A stretch of DNA of 64,000 nucleotides from Granulicella tundricola MP5ACTX9 (GCF_000178975.2 NC_015064.1:1178001-1242000), one strand, 5' to 3'; positions 43,379 to 53,204 are shown, numbered from the stretch's first letter. The notes: generated from the sequence alone by a model not told the origin. Program-made: numbers and translations.

Positions 43379-44578
43379 CTACTGAGGTTCTTCGCTGCGC
43401 TCAGAATGACCCTTTGTTGTTTTGCTGACCCCCTTTGTGGGGGATGAGGTGCTCGGTTTGGGGCGGCGGAGGAGGAAGGCGTCTATATGGATGATGAGGG
43501 CTATGAGGCCTCCGGCGGCGGTGGCGTAGGCGCGGCGGTGGGCGATTTCTGGGCCGGGGAGGACGTTGAGGGAGAGGAGGAAGACGATGTAGGAGGTGAG
43601 GAAGACGGAGAAGAAGGCGTAGTTGACGGGGTTCGCCATGAAGGCGCAGAAGCAGAAGAAGACGGCGAGCCAGGCTAGGGTGATCGGGTCGGGGTGGACT
43701 CGGAGGAGGAAGAAGGTGCAGAGGACGGCTCCGGCGAGGGTGCCGAGGACTCGCATGAGGGCTCGGTTGAGGGTTTCCGCGAAGAGGGGCTTCTGGACGA
43801 GGAGGGCGGTCATGGGAATCCAGTAGCCGGATTGGACGCCGCGCCAGCGGTAGGCTTCGGTGGCGGCGGCTACGGTGAGGGCGAGGCGGAGGGCGTAGGG
43901 GACATGGCCGGCGGCCCACATACGGGGGAGGGCTCGGGGGAAGCCGCGGAGGCGGCGGAGGATGCGGCCGAAGCGGAAGATGTGGCGGAGGTGGGTGGCC
44001 TCGTCGAAGCCGTAGCTGGGGAGGGCGAGGAGGTCTGCCTGTAGCTCCGGGAGGAGACGGAGGAAGGCGCTGGTGAAGAGGATCTGGAGGGTGCCGCCGA
44101 GGAGGGTGAGGAGGGCTCGCTGGAAGGCATGGCGGGCGTCCGCGGGGAAGGCGGAGGTGACGAGGAGGGTGACGGCGGCTTGCTGGCCGACCCAGGCGAC
44201 GCCTGCGGCTCGGGCGGTGAGGATGCCGTAACCGAAGGCCCAGGCGGCGGAGAGGAAGATGAGGGCGTAGCCTTCATGGCCGGCGAGCATGCCGATGAAG
44301 GTGGAGGCGGCCATGGCCAGGGTGGCCCAGATCATGGGCCAGAGACGAGAGTCCGAGATGCGCTGGTTGAGGCCGAAGCCTACGGTCATGGCTCCGCCGC
44401 CGCTGATGAGGCCGGCGGCGGGGTGGCCGATGAGGACTCCTCCGACGAGCGAGACGGCTACGGCGACGATGGCGATGAGGGAGGTCTGGAGGGAGATCTC
44501 TCGCCAGTGGAAGGTGTAGAGGTCTGCAAAGTAGCCGGGTTGGGTTGGGGCGTCGGGATTGGTGGGGGACGAGGGCAC
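43379..44578 (-). CDS. FUSC-family inner membrane transporter (aromatic acid exporter-like)
   Basis: A 399-aa membrane protein with two blocks of about five or six transmembrane helices (SLIAIVAVAVSLVGGVLIG and later ITLAWLAVFFCFCAFMANPV). The motif GYWIPMTALLVQKP, typical of the FUSC/fusaric acid resistance family, separates them. It probably exports aromatic acids by proton antiport (family inference). The last nine residues come from the dispersed repeat at 43381. Confidence 0.85.
   Translation of the reverse strand: MPSSPTNPDAPTQPGYFADLYTFHWREISLQTSLIAIVAVAVSLVGGVLIGHPAAGLISGGGAMTVGFGLNQRISDSRLWPMIWATLAMAASTFIGMLAGHEGYALIFLSAAWAFGYGILTARAAGVAWVGQQAAVTLLVTSAFPADARHAFQRALLTLLGGTLQILFTSAFLRLLPELQADLLALPSYGFDEATHLRHIFRFGRILRRLRGFPRALPRMWAAGHVPYALRLALTVAAATEAYRWRGVQSGYWIPMTALLVQKPLFAETLNRALMRVLGTLAGAVLCTFFLLRVHPDPITLAWLAVFFCFCAFMANPVNYAFFSVFLTSYIVFLLSLNVLPGPEIAHRRAYATAAGGLIALIIHIDAFLLRRPKPSTSSPTKGVSKTTKGHSERSEEPQ
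43381..43410. repeat. 30-bp dispersed repeat, copy 2, overlapping the FUSC gene end
   Basis: Begins ACTGAGGTTCTTCGCTGCGC and lies 77 bp from copy 1. On the minus strand it is translated as the C-terminal HSERSEEPQ of the FUSC protein, so the native stop has probably been replaced by the repeat. Confidence 0.8.
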
Positions 44579-44782
44579 GGGTGGTTGGATGGTGGGTGTG
44601 GCCGAGGCTGTGTCTTGATTGTTGCAGGTCTGTGTGGGCGGAGGGTGAACCGTGGAGTTCTGGACTCAAGCATGTAAAGGTTGCAGGTTACCCCGGTGAT
44701 CTTGAGTAGCGGATCGCAATTCCGTCGTATTTGCGTCTCATGCGCCTTGAACTTCGTCTCATTTGCATACAGGAGAAACCTT

Positions 44783-45652
44783 ATGAGCTTTGGCTGGATG
44801 AGCGGTATGGTGCGTCTTTCTTTCGTTTGCTCTGGTTTGATGGCGAGTGCTGCGTTGGGGCAGGTGCCTTCGCATGGGCCGGCTAAGGGGTCTCTGCTGG
44901 TGACGGGTGGGGCTACGGAGGCTCGGGACTATCAGCGGCTGGTGGAGATGGCTGGTGGGGCGAAGGCGAAGATCGTGGTGATTCCGAATGCTTCCGTGAC
45001 GAAGCCTACGGAGCAGGCGGTGCTGCAGGAGGAGTATTGCGGGGCTAAGAGTCCGTTTGCGGCGTTTCCGGGGGCGCCCTGCACGGTGCTGTATACGAAC
45101 GATAAGGCGGTGGCGAATACGGCTGCGTTTGTTGCTCCGCTGAAGACTGCGACGGGGGTTTGGTTTGTGGGTGGGCGGCATTGGCGGATTGCGGATGCTT
45201 ACCTGGACACGCTGACGCTGAAGGAGTTTTTTGGGGTGCTCGAGCGTGGGGGTGTTGTTGGGGGCGGGTCGGCTGGGGCTACGATTCAGGGCTCGTACAT
45301 GGTGAGGGGGTCGGCGGTGCCGGATGACAACACGATCATGATGGCGCCGGGGCATGAGATCGGGTTTGGGTTTATGACGAATGTGACGTTCGATCAGCAT
45401 GTGGATGTGCGGCACAGAGAGAACGATATGGCCGTCGTCATCAAGGCGCATCCGGATCTGCTTTGCTTTGGGTTGGATCAGGCTACGTCGATCACGGTGC
45501 ATGGGGATACGGTGACGGTGAATGGGCCTAAGCGTGTCGCGGTTTGGGATGGGAAGGACCACGACGGGAAGGGGTATTACCATCTGCGGACGGGGGACAA
45601 GCTGAATACGGTGACCCGGGTGGCTACGGTGGTGGCGCACCCGGGGGAGTAG
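44783..45652 (+). CDS. Secreted peptidase S51 family (cyanophycinase-like)
   Basis: A 289-aa protein; the ATG at 44783 follows AGGAGA. A signal peptide (MVRLSFVCSGLMASAALG) is followed by a dipeptidase E/cyanophycinase fold: GSLLVTGGATE, VVIPNASVTKPT, GVWFVGGRHWRI, and the nucleophile elbow VVGGGSAGATIQG with the catalytic serine. The downstream His in APGHEIGFGF completes the likely active site. It may degrade cyanophycin or alpha-aspartyl peptides outside the cytoplasm (family inference). Confidence 0.86.
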   Translation: MSFGWMSGMVRLSFVCSGLMASAALGQVPSHGPAKGSLLVTGGATEARDYQRLVEMAGGAKAKIVVIPNASVTKPTEQAVLQEEYCGAKSPFAAFPGAPCTVLYTNDKAVANTAAFVAPLKTATGVWFVGGRHWRIADAYLDTLTLKEFFGVLERGGVVGGGSAGATIQGSYMVRGSAVPDDNTIMMAPGHEIGFGFMTNVTFDQHVDVRHRENDMAVVIKAHPDLLCFGLDQATSITVHGDTVTVNGPKRVAVWDGKDHDGKGYYHLRTGDKLNTVTRVATVVAHPGE

Positions 45653-45661
45653 CGGCGAGGG

Positions 45662-46969
45662 CTACTTTTTGGCTATGAGGGTTTCGTAGAGGGCTATGGT
45701 TTGGTCTGCTATGGCGGACCAGGCGAAGTGGTCTTCTACTCGCTTGCGGCCGGCTTCTCCTAGTTTTTTGGCTCGGGCGGGGTCGGCCAGGAGAGCGGCT
45801 ATGGGGGCGGCGAGGTCTCTTGCGAACTGGTCTTCGTCTATGGGGAAGGTGGTCTTGGGGTCGGGCTTGAAGGGGACGAGGTGGCCGGTTTCGCCTTCGA
45901 CGACGACTTCCAGGATGCCTCCGGTGGCGGTGGCCACTACGGGTGCTTTGCAGGCCATGGCTTCCAGGTTGATGATGCCGAAGGGCTCGTAGACCGAGGG
46001 GCAGGCGAAGACGGCGCAGTGGCTGTAGAGCTGGATGGCCTCTTCTTTGGTGACCATCTGCTCGATCCAGACGACGTTGTGGCCGGTGCCGGTGGGGTCG
46101 CCGGTGGCGATGCTGTGGCCTTCGGGCTCGACGCCGGGGGGCGTGTGATTTTCCTTGCCGGTGGGGTGGCTGCCGGGGGTTTCGCGGCGGAGGGCTTCGA
46201 CCTTGGCACGCATCTCGGCGGCGATTTCAGGGGTGTCCGGGGCTCCGGCGCAGAGGACGACCTGGGTGCCGGGGGGAAGGTAACGGATGGCGTCGACGAG
46301 ATGGGTGACGCCCTTCTGGCGGGTGATGCGGCCTACGAAGAGGACGTAGGGCTTGGTGATGTCGACGCCGTACTTGGTGAGGGCTTCGGTGTTGGGGGTC
46401 TTTTGATATTGGTTGAGGTCGATGCCGTTGTAGATGACGTGGATGCGGGCGGGGTCGACGTTGGGGTAGGCGGTGATGATGTCGGCCTTGGTGCCGTTGG
46501 AGACGGCGATGATGGCGTCGGCATCGAGGATGGCGGTGCGCTCCATCCAGGAGCTGAGGGCGTATCCGGAGCCGAGCTGCTCGGCCTTCCAGGCGCGGAG
46601 GGGCTCGAGCGAATGGGTGGTGAGGACGAAGGGGATGCCATAGAGTTTTTTGGCCAGAAAGCCGGCCATGGAGACGTACCAGGTGTGGGTGTGGACGATG
46701 TCGATTTCGGCGAGGGACTTCATCTGGGAGAGGTTGAGGGCGAAGGCGTCGATGGCGGCTTTGAACTTGGCTTTGGTGTCGCCGGTGATCTGGGGGGGCG
46801 GCTCGTCGCCGCGGACGTGGAGGTTGCCGGAATCTTCGTTCTGGGTGCCCCAGCAGTGGACTTCGACTTCGATCTTTTTGGCTAGTTCAAGGGAGAGGTA
46901 TTCGACGTGGACGCCTGCTCCGCCGTAGACGTTTGGTGGGTACTCGCGGGTCATGAGGCCTACGCGCAT
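45662..46969 (-). CDS. glgA: Glycogen synthase, GT4 (actinobacterial) type
   Basis: A 435-aa glycosyltransferase starting MRVGLMTREYPPNVYGGAGVHVEYL, given here for its MTREYPPNVYGGAG donor-site loop. The GT4 C-terminal domain has LFVGRITRQKGVTHLVDAI and the EPFGIINLEAMA motif with its two glutamates. A low-complexity insertion rich in His/Pro/Thr (residues ~255-285, GSHPTGKENHTPPG) interrupts the C-terminal domain. It makes alpha-1,4-glucan from NDP-glucose. Confidence 0.92.
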   Translation of the reverse strand: MRVGLMTREYPPNVYGGAGVHVEYLSLELAKKIEVEVHCWGTQNEDSGNLHVRGDEPPPQITGDTKAKFKAAIDAFALNLSQMKSLAEIDIVHTHTWYVSMAGFLAKKLYGIPFVLTTHSLEPLRAWKAEQLGSGYALSSWMERTAILDADAIIAVSNGTKADIITAYPNVDPARIHVIYNGIDLNQYQKTPNTEALTKYGVDITKPYVLFVGRITRQKGVTHLVDAIRYLPPGTQVVLCAGAPDTPEIAAEMRAKVEALRRETPGSHPTGKENHTPPGVEPEGHSIATGDPTGTGHNVVWIEQMVTKEEAIQLYSHCAVFACPSVYEPFGIINLEAMACKAPVVATATGGILEVVVEGETGHLVPFKPDPKTTFPIDEDQFARDLAAPIAALLADPARAKKLGEAGRKRVEDHFAWSAIADQTIALYETLIAKK

Positions 46970-47043
46970 TTAATGTCTCCAAAATAGTGAGCCGGAAGCA
47001 GATTGAGTCTGCTTCCGGCGGTCTGATGCTTTCCTACCTGTAG

Positions 47044-47187
47044 CTAGATGACTTTGAGCAGGAGGAGGATGAGAACGATGGTGAGAATGAGTGAGAGACC
47101 GCCGCCGCCATAGTAACCCAGGCCGGGGCCCATGCGAAAACCACCGAAGCCGAAGACGATGATGAGAATGATGAGGAGAATAAGCAT
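47044..47187 (-). CDS. Small DUF3309-like hydrophobic protein
   Basis: A 47-aa membrane protein beginning MLILLIILIIVFGFGGFRMG, with a central GYYGGGG turn and a second helix LSLILTIVLILLLLKVI. The ATG at 47187 has CGGAG upstream and is preferred to the longer frame. The family is widespread and of unknown function. Confidence 0.78.
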   Translation of the reverse strand: MLILLIILIIVFGFGGFRMGPGLGYYGGGGLSLILTIVLILLLLKVI

Positions 47188-47330
47188 TTTGTCGTACTCC
47201 GAGAGTTTGAGTTGCGGCCTGTTGCTGCGGCGCTGCTCGGTATGATGCGAACAAAATGAAAGTGTGATGAAAAATGTGTGTTGGGTCAAGAGCTAACCGC
47301 AAAGGGCGCTAAGGGCTAAGGAGAGACGGG

Positions 47331-48293
47331 CTAGTTTTTGCGTTCGGTTAGGAAATTGGCGAGGGCCTTGAGGGGGGCTGCGGTTTCGGCGAAACGGGCC
47401 AGGGCGGCGAAGGCGTCGGCTATGAGTTCTTCTGCGTCGTGGATGGATTGGGGGATGCCGAAGACGGCGGGCCAGGTGGCCTTGTCGGTGGCGGTGTCCT
47501 TGCCGGCGGTCTTGCCGAGTTGGGCTGAGTCCTGGGTCATGTCGAGGACGTCGTCTACGATCTGGAAGGCGAGGCCGGCCTTCTGGCCGAAGGTGCGGAG
47601 GCGGGCTATGGTGTCGTGGGTTGTCGAGGGTTGATCGCCCAGGCCGAGGAGGCCACCGGCTACTACGCTGACGGTGATGAGGGCTCCGGTTTTGGCGCGG
47701 TGGATGGCTTCGACTAACTCGGCGGTGGGCTTGACGCCTTCGGATTCGATGTCCATGACCTGGCCGCCGATCATGCCGGGGGGGAGGGAGGTGTGGAGGT
47801 CGCCTACGGAGCCTACGCCGGTGGCTACGGCTGCGCTTACTTCGCGGAGGATGGAGACGACGGTTGCTGCGGGGGCGTGGAGGTTGGCTATGGTCTGGAA
47901 GGCCAGGGTCTGGAGGGCGTCGCCGGCGAGGATGGCGGTGGCTTCTCCGAAGACGACATGGCAGGTGGGCTGGCCGCGGCGGAGGTCGTCGTTGTCCAGA
48001 GCGGGGAGGTCGTCGTGGATGAGGGAGTAGGTGTGGATCATCTCGAGGGCCGCGCCTAGCTCTGCGGCGGCGGTTTCGAGTGCGGGGGTGAGGGTGCCGC
48101 CGGAGACCATGCGTGCGGCTTCAAGGGCGAGGATGGGCCGGAGGCGCTTGCCGCCGGCGAAGGTGGAGTGGCGCATGGCGCGGTGGATGGAGTGGGGGAG
48201 CGTGTCGGGTGCGGGGAGGAGGCGCTCGAGAGCGGCGTCGGTGAGGGTGGCACCGGCCTTGAGGAGATGCTTTACGTCAGTGTGGGAGTCCAT
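47331..48293 (-). CDS. ispA: Polyprenyl synthetase (farnesyl/geranylgeranyl diphosphate synthase)
   Basis: Chain-elongating trans-prenyltransferase, 320 aa. The first aspartate-rich motif is DDLPALDNDDLRRG and the second QIVDDVLDMTQDS. The basic motif is FAGGKRLRP. It makes C15 or C20 prenyl diphosphates; the product length cannot be fixed from sequence alone. The ATG at 48293 is preferred to the GTG three bases earlier. Confidence 0.93.
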   Translation of the reverse strand: MDSHTDVKHLLKAGATLTDAALERLLPAPDTLPHSIHRAMRHSTFAGGKRLRPILALEAARMVSGGTLTPALETAAAELGAALEMIHTYSLIHDDLPALDNDDLRRGQPTCHVVFGEATAILAGDALQTLAFQTIANLHAPAATVVSILREVSAAVATGVGSVGDLHTSLPPGMIGGQVMDIESEGVKPTAELVEAIHRAKTGALITVSVVAGGLLGLGDQPSTTHDTIARLRTFGQKAGLAFQIVDDVLDMTQDSAQLGKTAGKDTATDKATWPAVFGIPQSIHDAEELIADAFAALARFAETAAPLKALANFLTERKN

Positions 48294-48424
48294 CACCTTT
48301 GATGATAACGGGTGTTGTTTGTTCCCATATCGGGAAAAGCGGCGCGGGGCGATGCAAAGGAGTTGCGGGGCGGAGGTTGGGAAGGTTTACTGGAGCGAAT
48401 CACAGAGATTGATTTGGAGTGTCC

Positions 48425-49309
48425 ATGCGGCGTATGGGCTGGGGCTGCTGGCTCGGGCTGTTGGTTGTGCTATTTGTAGTGGGGAGCAGGGCTGCGCATG
48501 GGGCACAGGCGACGCTGGTCGCGGATGCGCATGTGAATGCTGCTCGTCCGGCGGTGAATAGCGGTGCGATCTCCAATGTGAATGTGGGGGGCGGGTATAC
48601 GGGGTTGTTTCAGTTCGATCTGAGTCTGCTGCCGGTGGGGACTACCTCCGCGCAGATCTCACGGGCGGTGCTGCGGCTTTATGTGAACCAGGTGACGACG
48701 GGCGGGCTAGTGAGTCTGCAGCCGCTGACCTCCGGCTGGGCGGAGTATGGGGTGACGTACCAGACGGTGCCGGGGATGGGGAGCGCGGCGCAGGTGTTTA
48801 CGGTCTCGCAGGCGGGGGCGTATGTGGCGGTGGATGTGACGGCGCTGGTGCAGGGGTGGGTGTCGGCTCCGGTGACTAATTTTGGGTTTGCGCTGACGGC
48901 GGGGACGGCTGCGGTGCAGTTTGATTCGAAGGAGAATGATCTGACGGCGCATGGGGCTGCGTTGGAGATCGGGATTGTGTCGCAGGGGCCGCAGGGAATT
49001 CAAGGAGTGGCTGGGAGTGTGGGGCCTGCTGGGCCGGTTGGGCTGCAGGGGCTGGCGGGGGTTGCGGGACCGCAGGGTCTGCCTGGGGTGGCTGGAGTTG
49101 CGGGACCGGTTGGGGCGATAGGGCCGGTGGGACCGGCGGGAGTTGCGGGGGCGCAGGGTGTTGCGGGGCCTTCGGGGCCGGTTGGAGGGGTTGGGCCTGT
49201 GGGGGCTGCGGGTGCGCCGGGGTTGGTCTATCAGGGGGCTTATGGTTCGACTACGACTATGCGCTGGGGGATGTTGTGGTGTTTCAGGGGGCGAGCTATG
49301 CGTCTTTGA
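48425..49309 (+). CDS. N-terminal part of a frameshifted DNRLRE/collagen-like surface protein
   Basis: The ATG at 48425 follows GGAG. A signal peptide ([20 protein letters not shown]) precedes a DNRLRE-type beta-sandwich (residues ~27-180, [20 protein letters not shown] then LRLYVNQV). Collagen-like GXX triplets follow. The frame breaks at about 49255, where YQGAYGSTT should continue as [12 protein letters not shown] but reads MRWGMLWCF. One missing base near TCGACTACGACT explains the break. The continuation is the next entry. Confidence 0.8.
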   Translation: MRRMGWGCWLGLLVVLFVVGSRAAHGAQATLVADAHVNAARPAVNSGAISNVNVGGGYTGLFQFDLSLLPVGTTSAQISRAVLRLYVNQVTTGGLVSLQPLTSGWAEYGVTYQTVPGMGSAAQVFTVSQAGAYVAVDVTALVQGWVSAPVTNFGFALTAGTAAVQFDSKENDLTAHGAALEIGIVSQGPQGIQGVAGSVGPAGPVGLQGLAGVAGPQGLPGVAGVAGPVGAIGPVGPAGVAGAQGVAGPSGPVGGVGPVGAAGAPGLVYQGAYGSTTTMRWGMLWCFRGRAMRL

Positions 49310-51048
49310 CCGGGGCGAATCATGGGAATACTCCGGGGGCGAGTCCCGCTTTCTGGGGGGTGCTGACTGCGCCGGGGCCGCAAGGGGCGGCGGGTGTCGC
49401 GGGGCCGCAGGGGCCTGTGGGGGCGCAGGGTTTGCTGGGGCCGGTGGGACCGCCGGGCGAGCGAGGGGATCAGGGATTGCAGGGGATCGCGGGGCAGGCT
49501 GGGGCGCAGGGTCTGACGGGTGCGACGGGGGCGCAGGGGTTGTCCGGGCCGGCAGGGCCTCAGGGGGTTCCGGGGCCGGTGGGAGTGACTTATCGGGGGA
49601 GCTACTCGTTTGTGACGAACTATGCGCTGGCGGATGGGGTTTCCTATGGGGGGGCGAGCTATGTGTCGCTGGTGAGCTCGAACCATGGGAATACTCCGGA
49701 TCAGAGTCCGCAGGCGTGGGGATTGTTTGCGGCTGGGGGGAGTGTGGGGGCTGCGGGTTCGGCTGGTCCGGCGGGACCGGTGGGGCCGCAAGGGCAGCAG
49801 GGGCAGCAGGGGTTTACGGGGGCGGCGGGTGTGGCTGGAGTCGCGGGGCCTGTGGGACCTGCGGGGCTGAACTACCTGGGGGTGTACTCGTCAACGGCGA
49901 ACTATGCGGTGGCGGATGCGGTGAATTATGGGGGTGCGACGTATGTGTCGCTGGTGGCGGGCAATCATGGGAATACGCCCGGGTTGAGCCCGGATGACTG
50001 GCAGGCGATTGCGGCGCAGGGGACGGCTGGGGCTGCGGGGAAGGATGGGTCGCCGGGGCTGGTTTATCAGGGGGGATATGCATCCGCGCATACGTACGGG
50101 TTGAACGATGCGGTGAGCTATCTGGGTGGGAGTTACATCTCGCTGGCGGCGGGGAATACGGGGAATACGCCTTCGCTGGCTCCGGCCTTCTGGGGGGTGC
50201 TGTCGGCGCAGGGGGCGGCTGGAGCGGTTGGGGCTACGGGTGCGAGTGGTAAGGATGGGTCGGTGGGGGTGGCGGGGCCTGCGGGGGCGATTGGGCCGGC
50301 GGGGCCTGCCGGGATTGCAGGGGCGGCGGGGATCAACTTTCGTGGGGGTTGGAATGGTGGGACGCACTATTCGGTGAACGATGGTGTGACGTTTGGGGGG
50401 GCTACCTATCTGGCGCAATCGAGCAGCATGAATGTGGAGCCGGATGCGGATGCGAGTGTTTGGGCGGTGCTTGCTGCTGCGGGTGGGGCGGGGGCTACCG
50501 GGGCTTCCGGGCCTGCGGGGGCGGGGGCTACGGTTCAGGTGGGGACTGTGACGACGGGGGCTGCGGGGACGGCGGCGAGTGTGATGAACTCCGGGACCAG
50601 CTCTGCGGCGGTGCTGAACTTTGTGATTCCGCAGGGGGCTTCGGGGTCGGGCGGCGGTGGCGGTGGGAGTGCGGCGGCTTCGACGAGTGGGATTCCGTTT
50701 GCTTCGATGTATCACTCGGTTTCATATGCGGCGCTGTACTACTCGGTGAATAACGGGAGCCAAGCCGCTACGGAGACGGCGGCGGTGCTTTCGTGGAGTC
50801 CGGGGGGGTGCTCAGCTACGACCTTGACGGTGTTTTCTGAGCAAAGCGGGACGATTGCGGTGACGCTCAGGGCGGGGGCAACGCCCGCAACGATGGCGAA
50901 TACGAGCTTGAGCTGCACGGTGGGGCAGGGGCAGAGTTGCACGGCGAATGGGTTGGCAACGGTGCCGGTGGGCGGGTTCGTGGACCTGATGGTGACGCAG
51001 GCGGATGGGACGCCTTCTCCGGTTTGGAGCGCGGTGAGTTGCAATTAG
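49276..51048 (+). CDS. C-terminal part of the frameshifted surface protein: collagen-like repeats and five CBM-like modules
   Basis: Continues the preceding protein in the +1-shifted frame; the ATG at 49276 is probably internal. Collagen-type GXX stretches alternate with five ~45-residue modules of the form YxGxYxxxxxYxxxDxVxYxGxxYxSLxxxNxGNTPxxxPxxWxxL. These resemble chitin/cellulose-binding CBM5/12 folds. The last ~130 residues form a distinct C-terminal domain with cysteines. The intact gene would encode about 874 aa, likely exported and polysaccharide-binding (inference). Confidence 0.8.
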   Translation: MVFQGASYASLTGANHGNTPGASPAFWGVLTAPGPQGAAGVAGPQGPVGAQGLLGPVGPPGERGDQGLQGIAGQAGAQGLTGATGAQGLSGPAGPQGVPGPVGVTYRGSYSFVTNYALADGVSYGGASYVSLVSSNHGNTPDQSPQAWGLFAAGGSVGAAGSAGPAGPVGPQGQQGQQGFTGAAGVAGVAGPVGPAGLNYLGVYSSTANYAVADAVNYGGATYVSLVAGNHGNTPGLSPDDWQAIAAQGTAGAAGKDGSPGLVYQGGYASAHTYGLNDAVSYLGGSYISLAAGNTGNTPSLAPAFWGVLSAQGAAGAVGATGASGKDGSVGVAGPAGAIGPAGPAGIAGAAGINFRGGWNGGTHYSVNDGVTFGGATYLAQSSSMNVEPDADASVWAVLAAAGGAGATGASGPAGAGATVQVGTVTTGAAGTAASVMNSGTSSAAVLNFVIPQGASGSGGGGGGSAAASTSGIPFASMYHSVSYAALYYSVNNGSQAATETAAVLSWSPGGCSATTLTVFSEQSGTIAVTLRAGATPATMANTSLSCTVGQGQSCTANGLATVPVGGFVDLMVTQADGTPSPVWSAVSCN

Positions 51049-51111
51049 GAGCCACGGATGGGTGCGGGCAGATTATGCTGGAGGTCGCGATCTGCTAAGT
51101 CGATTGGAGAG

Positions 51112-52332
51112 ATGAATATGGGCTGCAAATGGTGGGTGTTGGGTGTGATGGCGTGCGTGGTGGCGGGGGCTGAGGTGCCGGATAAGAGGGCGGCGCAGGA
51201 GACAGCGGCGATGGCGGCTACGGTAAGGGCGGAGTGGCCGAATGGGATTATTACTACGCTGAAGTCGCCGGGGGCGTGGACGTATGAGGAGGGGGTGGTG
51301 CTCGACGGGATGGCTGCGGAGTGGCGGCAGAGCAAGGACGCAAAGGACTTTGCGTATATCAAGGCGGCGGTGGACAAGTATGTCAGCGCGGATGGGGTCA
51401 TCCATGTGAATCCGAGTGGGGCGGTGTTCGAGACTGGGGGGCATACGCTGGACAACATTGAAATGGGGCGGGCGGTGCTGATGGTGTATCGGACGACGCA
51501 TGAGCTGAGGTACCAGAGGGCGGCGGAGTTTCTGCACGAGCAGCTTGCAGTGCAGCCGAGGACGGCGAGCGGCGGGTACTGGCATAAACAGATCTATCCG
51601 AATCAGATGTGGCTCGATGGGGCTTATATGGCGGAGCCGTTTCGGGCGGAGTATGCGGCTACGTTTGGGATCGAGCACGAGTTTGGGGATATTGCGAAGC
51701 AGTTCCTGTTGATGGACGAGCATATGCGCGATCCGAAGACGGGGCTGCCGCGGCATGGGTGGGATGAATCGAAGAAGATGCCGTGGGCCGATCCACAGAC
51801 GGGGCTGAGCCCGGAGGTTTGGGCTCGGGCGCTGGGCTGGTATGCGATGGCGCTGGTGGATACGCTGGAGTGGTTTCCGGAGGATCATCCAAAGCGGGCG
51901 GCGTTGGTGGCCGATCTGAACCGGACGATGGCGGCGGTGGTGAAGTACCAGGATGAGAGCGGGACGTGGTGGCAGGTGATGGATAAGGGTGGGGCAAAGG
52001 GGAACTTTGCGGAGGCTTCGGCGTCGTGCATGTTTGTGTATGCGCTGGAGCGTGGGGTGCGGAAGGGGTATCTGCCTGCGAAGCCTTATGAGGCTGCGGC
52101 TCTGAAGGGGTGGCAGGGGATTCAGAAGGCTTTTGTGCGTCCGGAGGCGGACGGGCATGTGGTGCTGACGACGACGGTGAAGGCGGCGGGGCTGGGGGGC
52201 AAGCCTTATCGGTCAGGGACGTATGAGTACTATGTGGGGGAGGCGGTGGGGGATAACGACGCTAAGGGAGTGGGGGCTTATTTGTTGGCGGGGTCGGAGA
52301 TGAGGCATGCGCGGGCGGAGATGGGGCGGTAG
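51112..52332 (+). CDS. Glycoside hydrolase family 88/105 protein (unsaturated uronyl hydrolase)
   Basis: A ~406-aa secreted (alpha/alpha)6-barrel enzyme. A signal peptide (MGCKWWVLGVMACVVAGAE) is followed by the GH88/105 segments GHTLDNIEMGRAVLMVY, QMWLDGAYMAEPF with the probable catalytic Asp, and WARALGWYAMALVDTLEWF. It releases unsaturated uronic acids from rhamnogalacturonan-type oligosaccharides. It follows the polysaccharide-binding protein on the same strand. ATG at 51112; an ATG at 51118 is also possible. Confidence 0.9.
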   Translation: MNMGCKWWVLGVMACVVAGAEVPDKRAAQETAAMAATVRAEWPNGIITTLKSPGAWTYEEGVVLDGMAAEWRQSKDAKDFAYIKAAVDKYVSADGVIHVNPSGAVFETGGHTLDNIEMGRAVLMVYRTTHELRYQRAAEFLHEQLAVQPRTASGGYWHKQIYPNQMWLDGAYMAEPFRAEYAATFGIEHEFGDIAKQFLLMDEHMRDPKTGLPRHGWDESKKMPWADPQTGLSPEVWARALGWYAMALVDTLEWFPEDHPKRAALVADLNRTMAAVVKYQDESGTWWQVMDKGGAKGNFAEASASCMFVYALERGVRKGYLPAKPYEAAALKGWQGIQKAFVRPEADGHVVLTTTVKAAGLGGKPYRSGTYEYYVGEAVGDNDAKGVGAYLLAGSEMRHARAEMGR

Positions 52333-52376
52333 AGAAATTTTCTTCCAGCTGCGAGCTATGAGCTGCCAGCTTGAGG

Positions 52377-52697
52377 CTAGGAGTTGGGGAAGATGGTGGC
52401 GCGGAGGTCGGAGACGAGGAGTTCCAGGCGCTGGGTGGAGGCGGCGTGGGATTCTAGTGCGGCTTCGAGCTCTCGGGCGAGGTCTGTGCCTCGGGCGAAG
52501 CCGAACATGCCGAGGGAGCCGGCGAGCTTGTGGGCTATATCGACTGCGCTCTGGTAGAGGGCTGGATCGGGCGAGCCTGAGCGGGCGGCTTCTACGGCGC
52601 GATCGAGGGTTTCAAGGCGAGCGCGCATCAGGGGGATGTTGCGGTTCCACATTCCTGTGAGGAGGGAGTTTGTCTGCGCTTGGATGGCTGGTGACAT
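52377..52697 (-). CDS. Histidine phosphotransfer (Hpt) protein
   Basis: A 106-aa helical protein with the Hpt motif AHKLAGSLGMFGFARGTDLA, phospho-accepting H56. The ATG at 52697 is preceded by GGGAG. It lies downstream of a response receiver and a hybrid kinase on the same strand, completing a His-Asp-His-Asp phosphorelay. Confidence 0.87.
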   Translation of the reverse strand: MSPAIQAQTNSLLTGMWNRNIPLMRARLETLDRAVEAARSGSPDPALYQSAVDIAHKLAGSLGMFGFARGTDLARELEAALESHAASTQRLELLVSDLRATIFPNS

Positions 52698-52787
52698 GCA
52701 TTCTCCCTGTTTTACGAAGTTGAGTTCTCCCTCTTTATCGGCAGGGGTGCCCGACAAATTCAGGGAAGCAAAGTGTAAACCCTAAAG

Positions 52788-53162
52788 TTATTCCTGCCAA
52801 CCCAGTGCTTCTGAGATTTGTGCGGCGAGGGTGAGGGGGTCGAATGGCTTGAAGAGGACTGCGGCGACACCGAGGCCGGCGAAGCGGCGCTGATCTACGC
52901 CCTGGACCTTGGCGGTGAGGAGAACGACGGGAATACGGGCGGTGAGAGGGTTGAGTTGAAGCTGCTTGAAGGTGGTGGGGCCGTCCATGCCGGGCATCAT
53001 GACATCCATGAGGATGGCATCGGGCTTTTCCGCTGCGGCGACCGCCATGCCTTCTCGGCCGGAGCTGGCGGTGAGGATGGTCCAGTTTGCGGTTGCTTCG
53101 AGCGAAAGCGCCGCCACTTCGCGGATGTCATCTTCATCGTCAATGATCAGCACACGGCGCAT
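52788..53162 (-). CDS. Stand-alone response regulator receiver
   Basis: A 124-aa CheY-like receiver: VLIIDDEDD acidic pocket, phospho-Asp D53 in LMDVMMPGMDG, the switch residue in VLLTAK and the conserved Lys in LFKPFDP. No output domain. It sits 42 bp after the hybrid kinase stop. Confidence 0.93.
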   Translation of the reverse strand: MRRVLIIDDEDDIREVAALSLEATANWTILTASSGREGMAVAAAEKPDAILMDVMMPGMDGPTTFKQLQLNPLTARIPVVLLTAKVQGVDQRRFAGLGVAAVLFKPFDPLTLAAQISEALGWQE

Positions 53163-53204
53163 ATGCGGTCGATTCTCTCACGGCGGAGGTGAAGTTGACT
53201 GTGC

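Noticed and set aside
49000..50700. Periodic repeats resembling a CRISPR array
   Set aside because: The periodicity is 9 bases (Gly-X-X codons) in a continuous reading frame, that is, collagen-like coding sequence.
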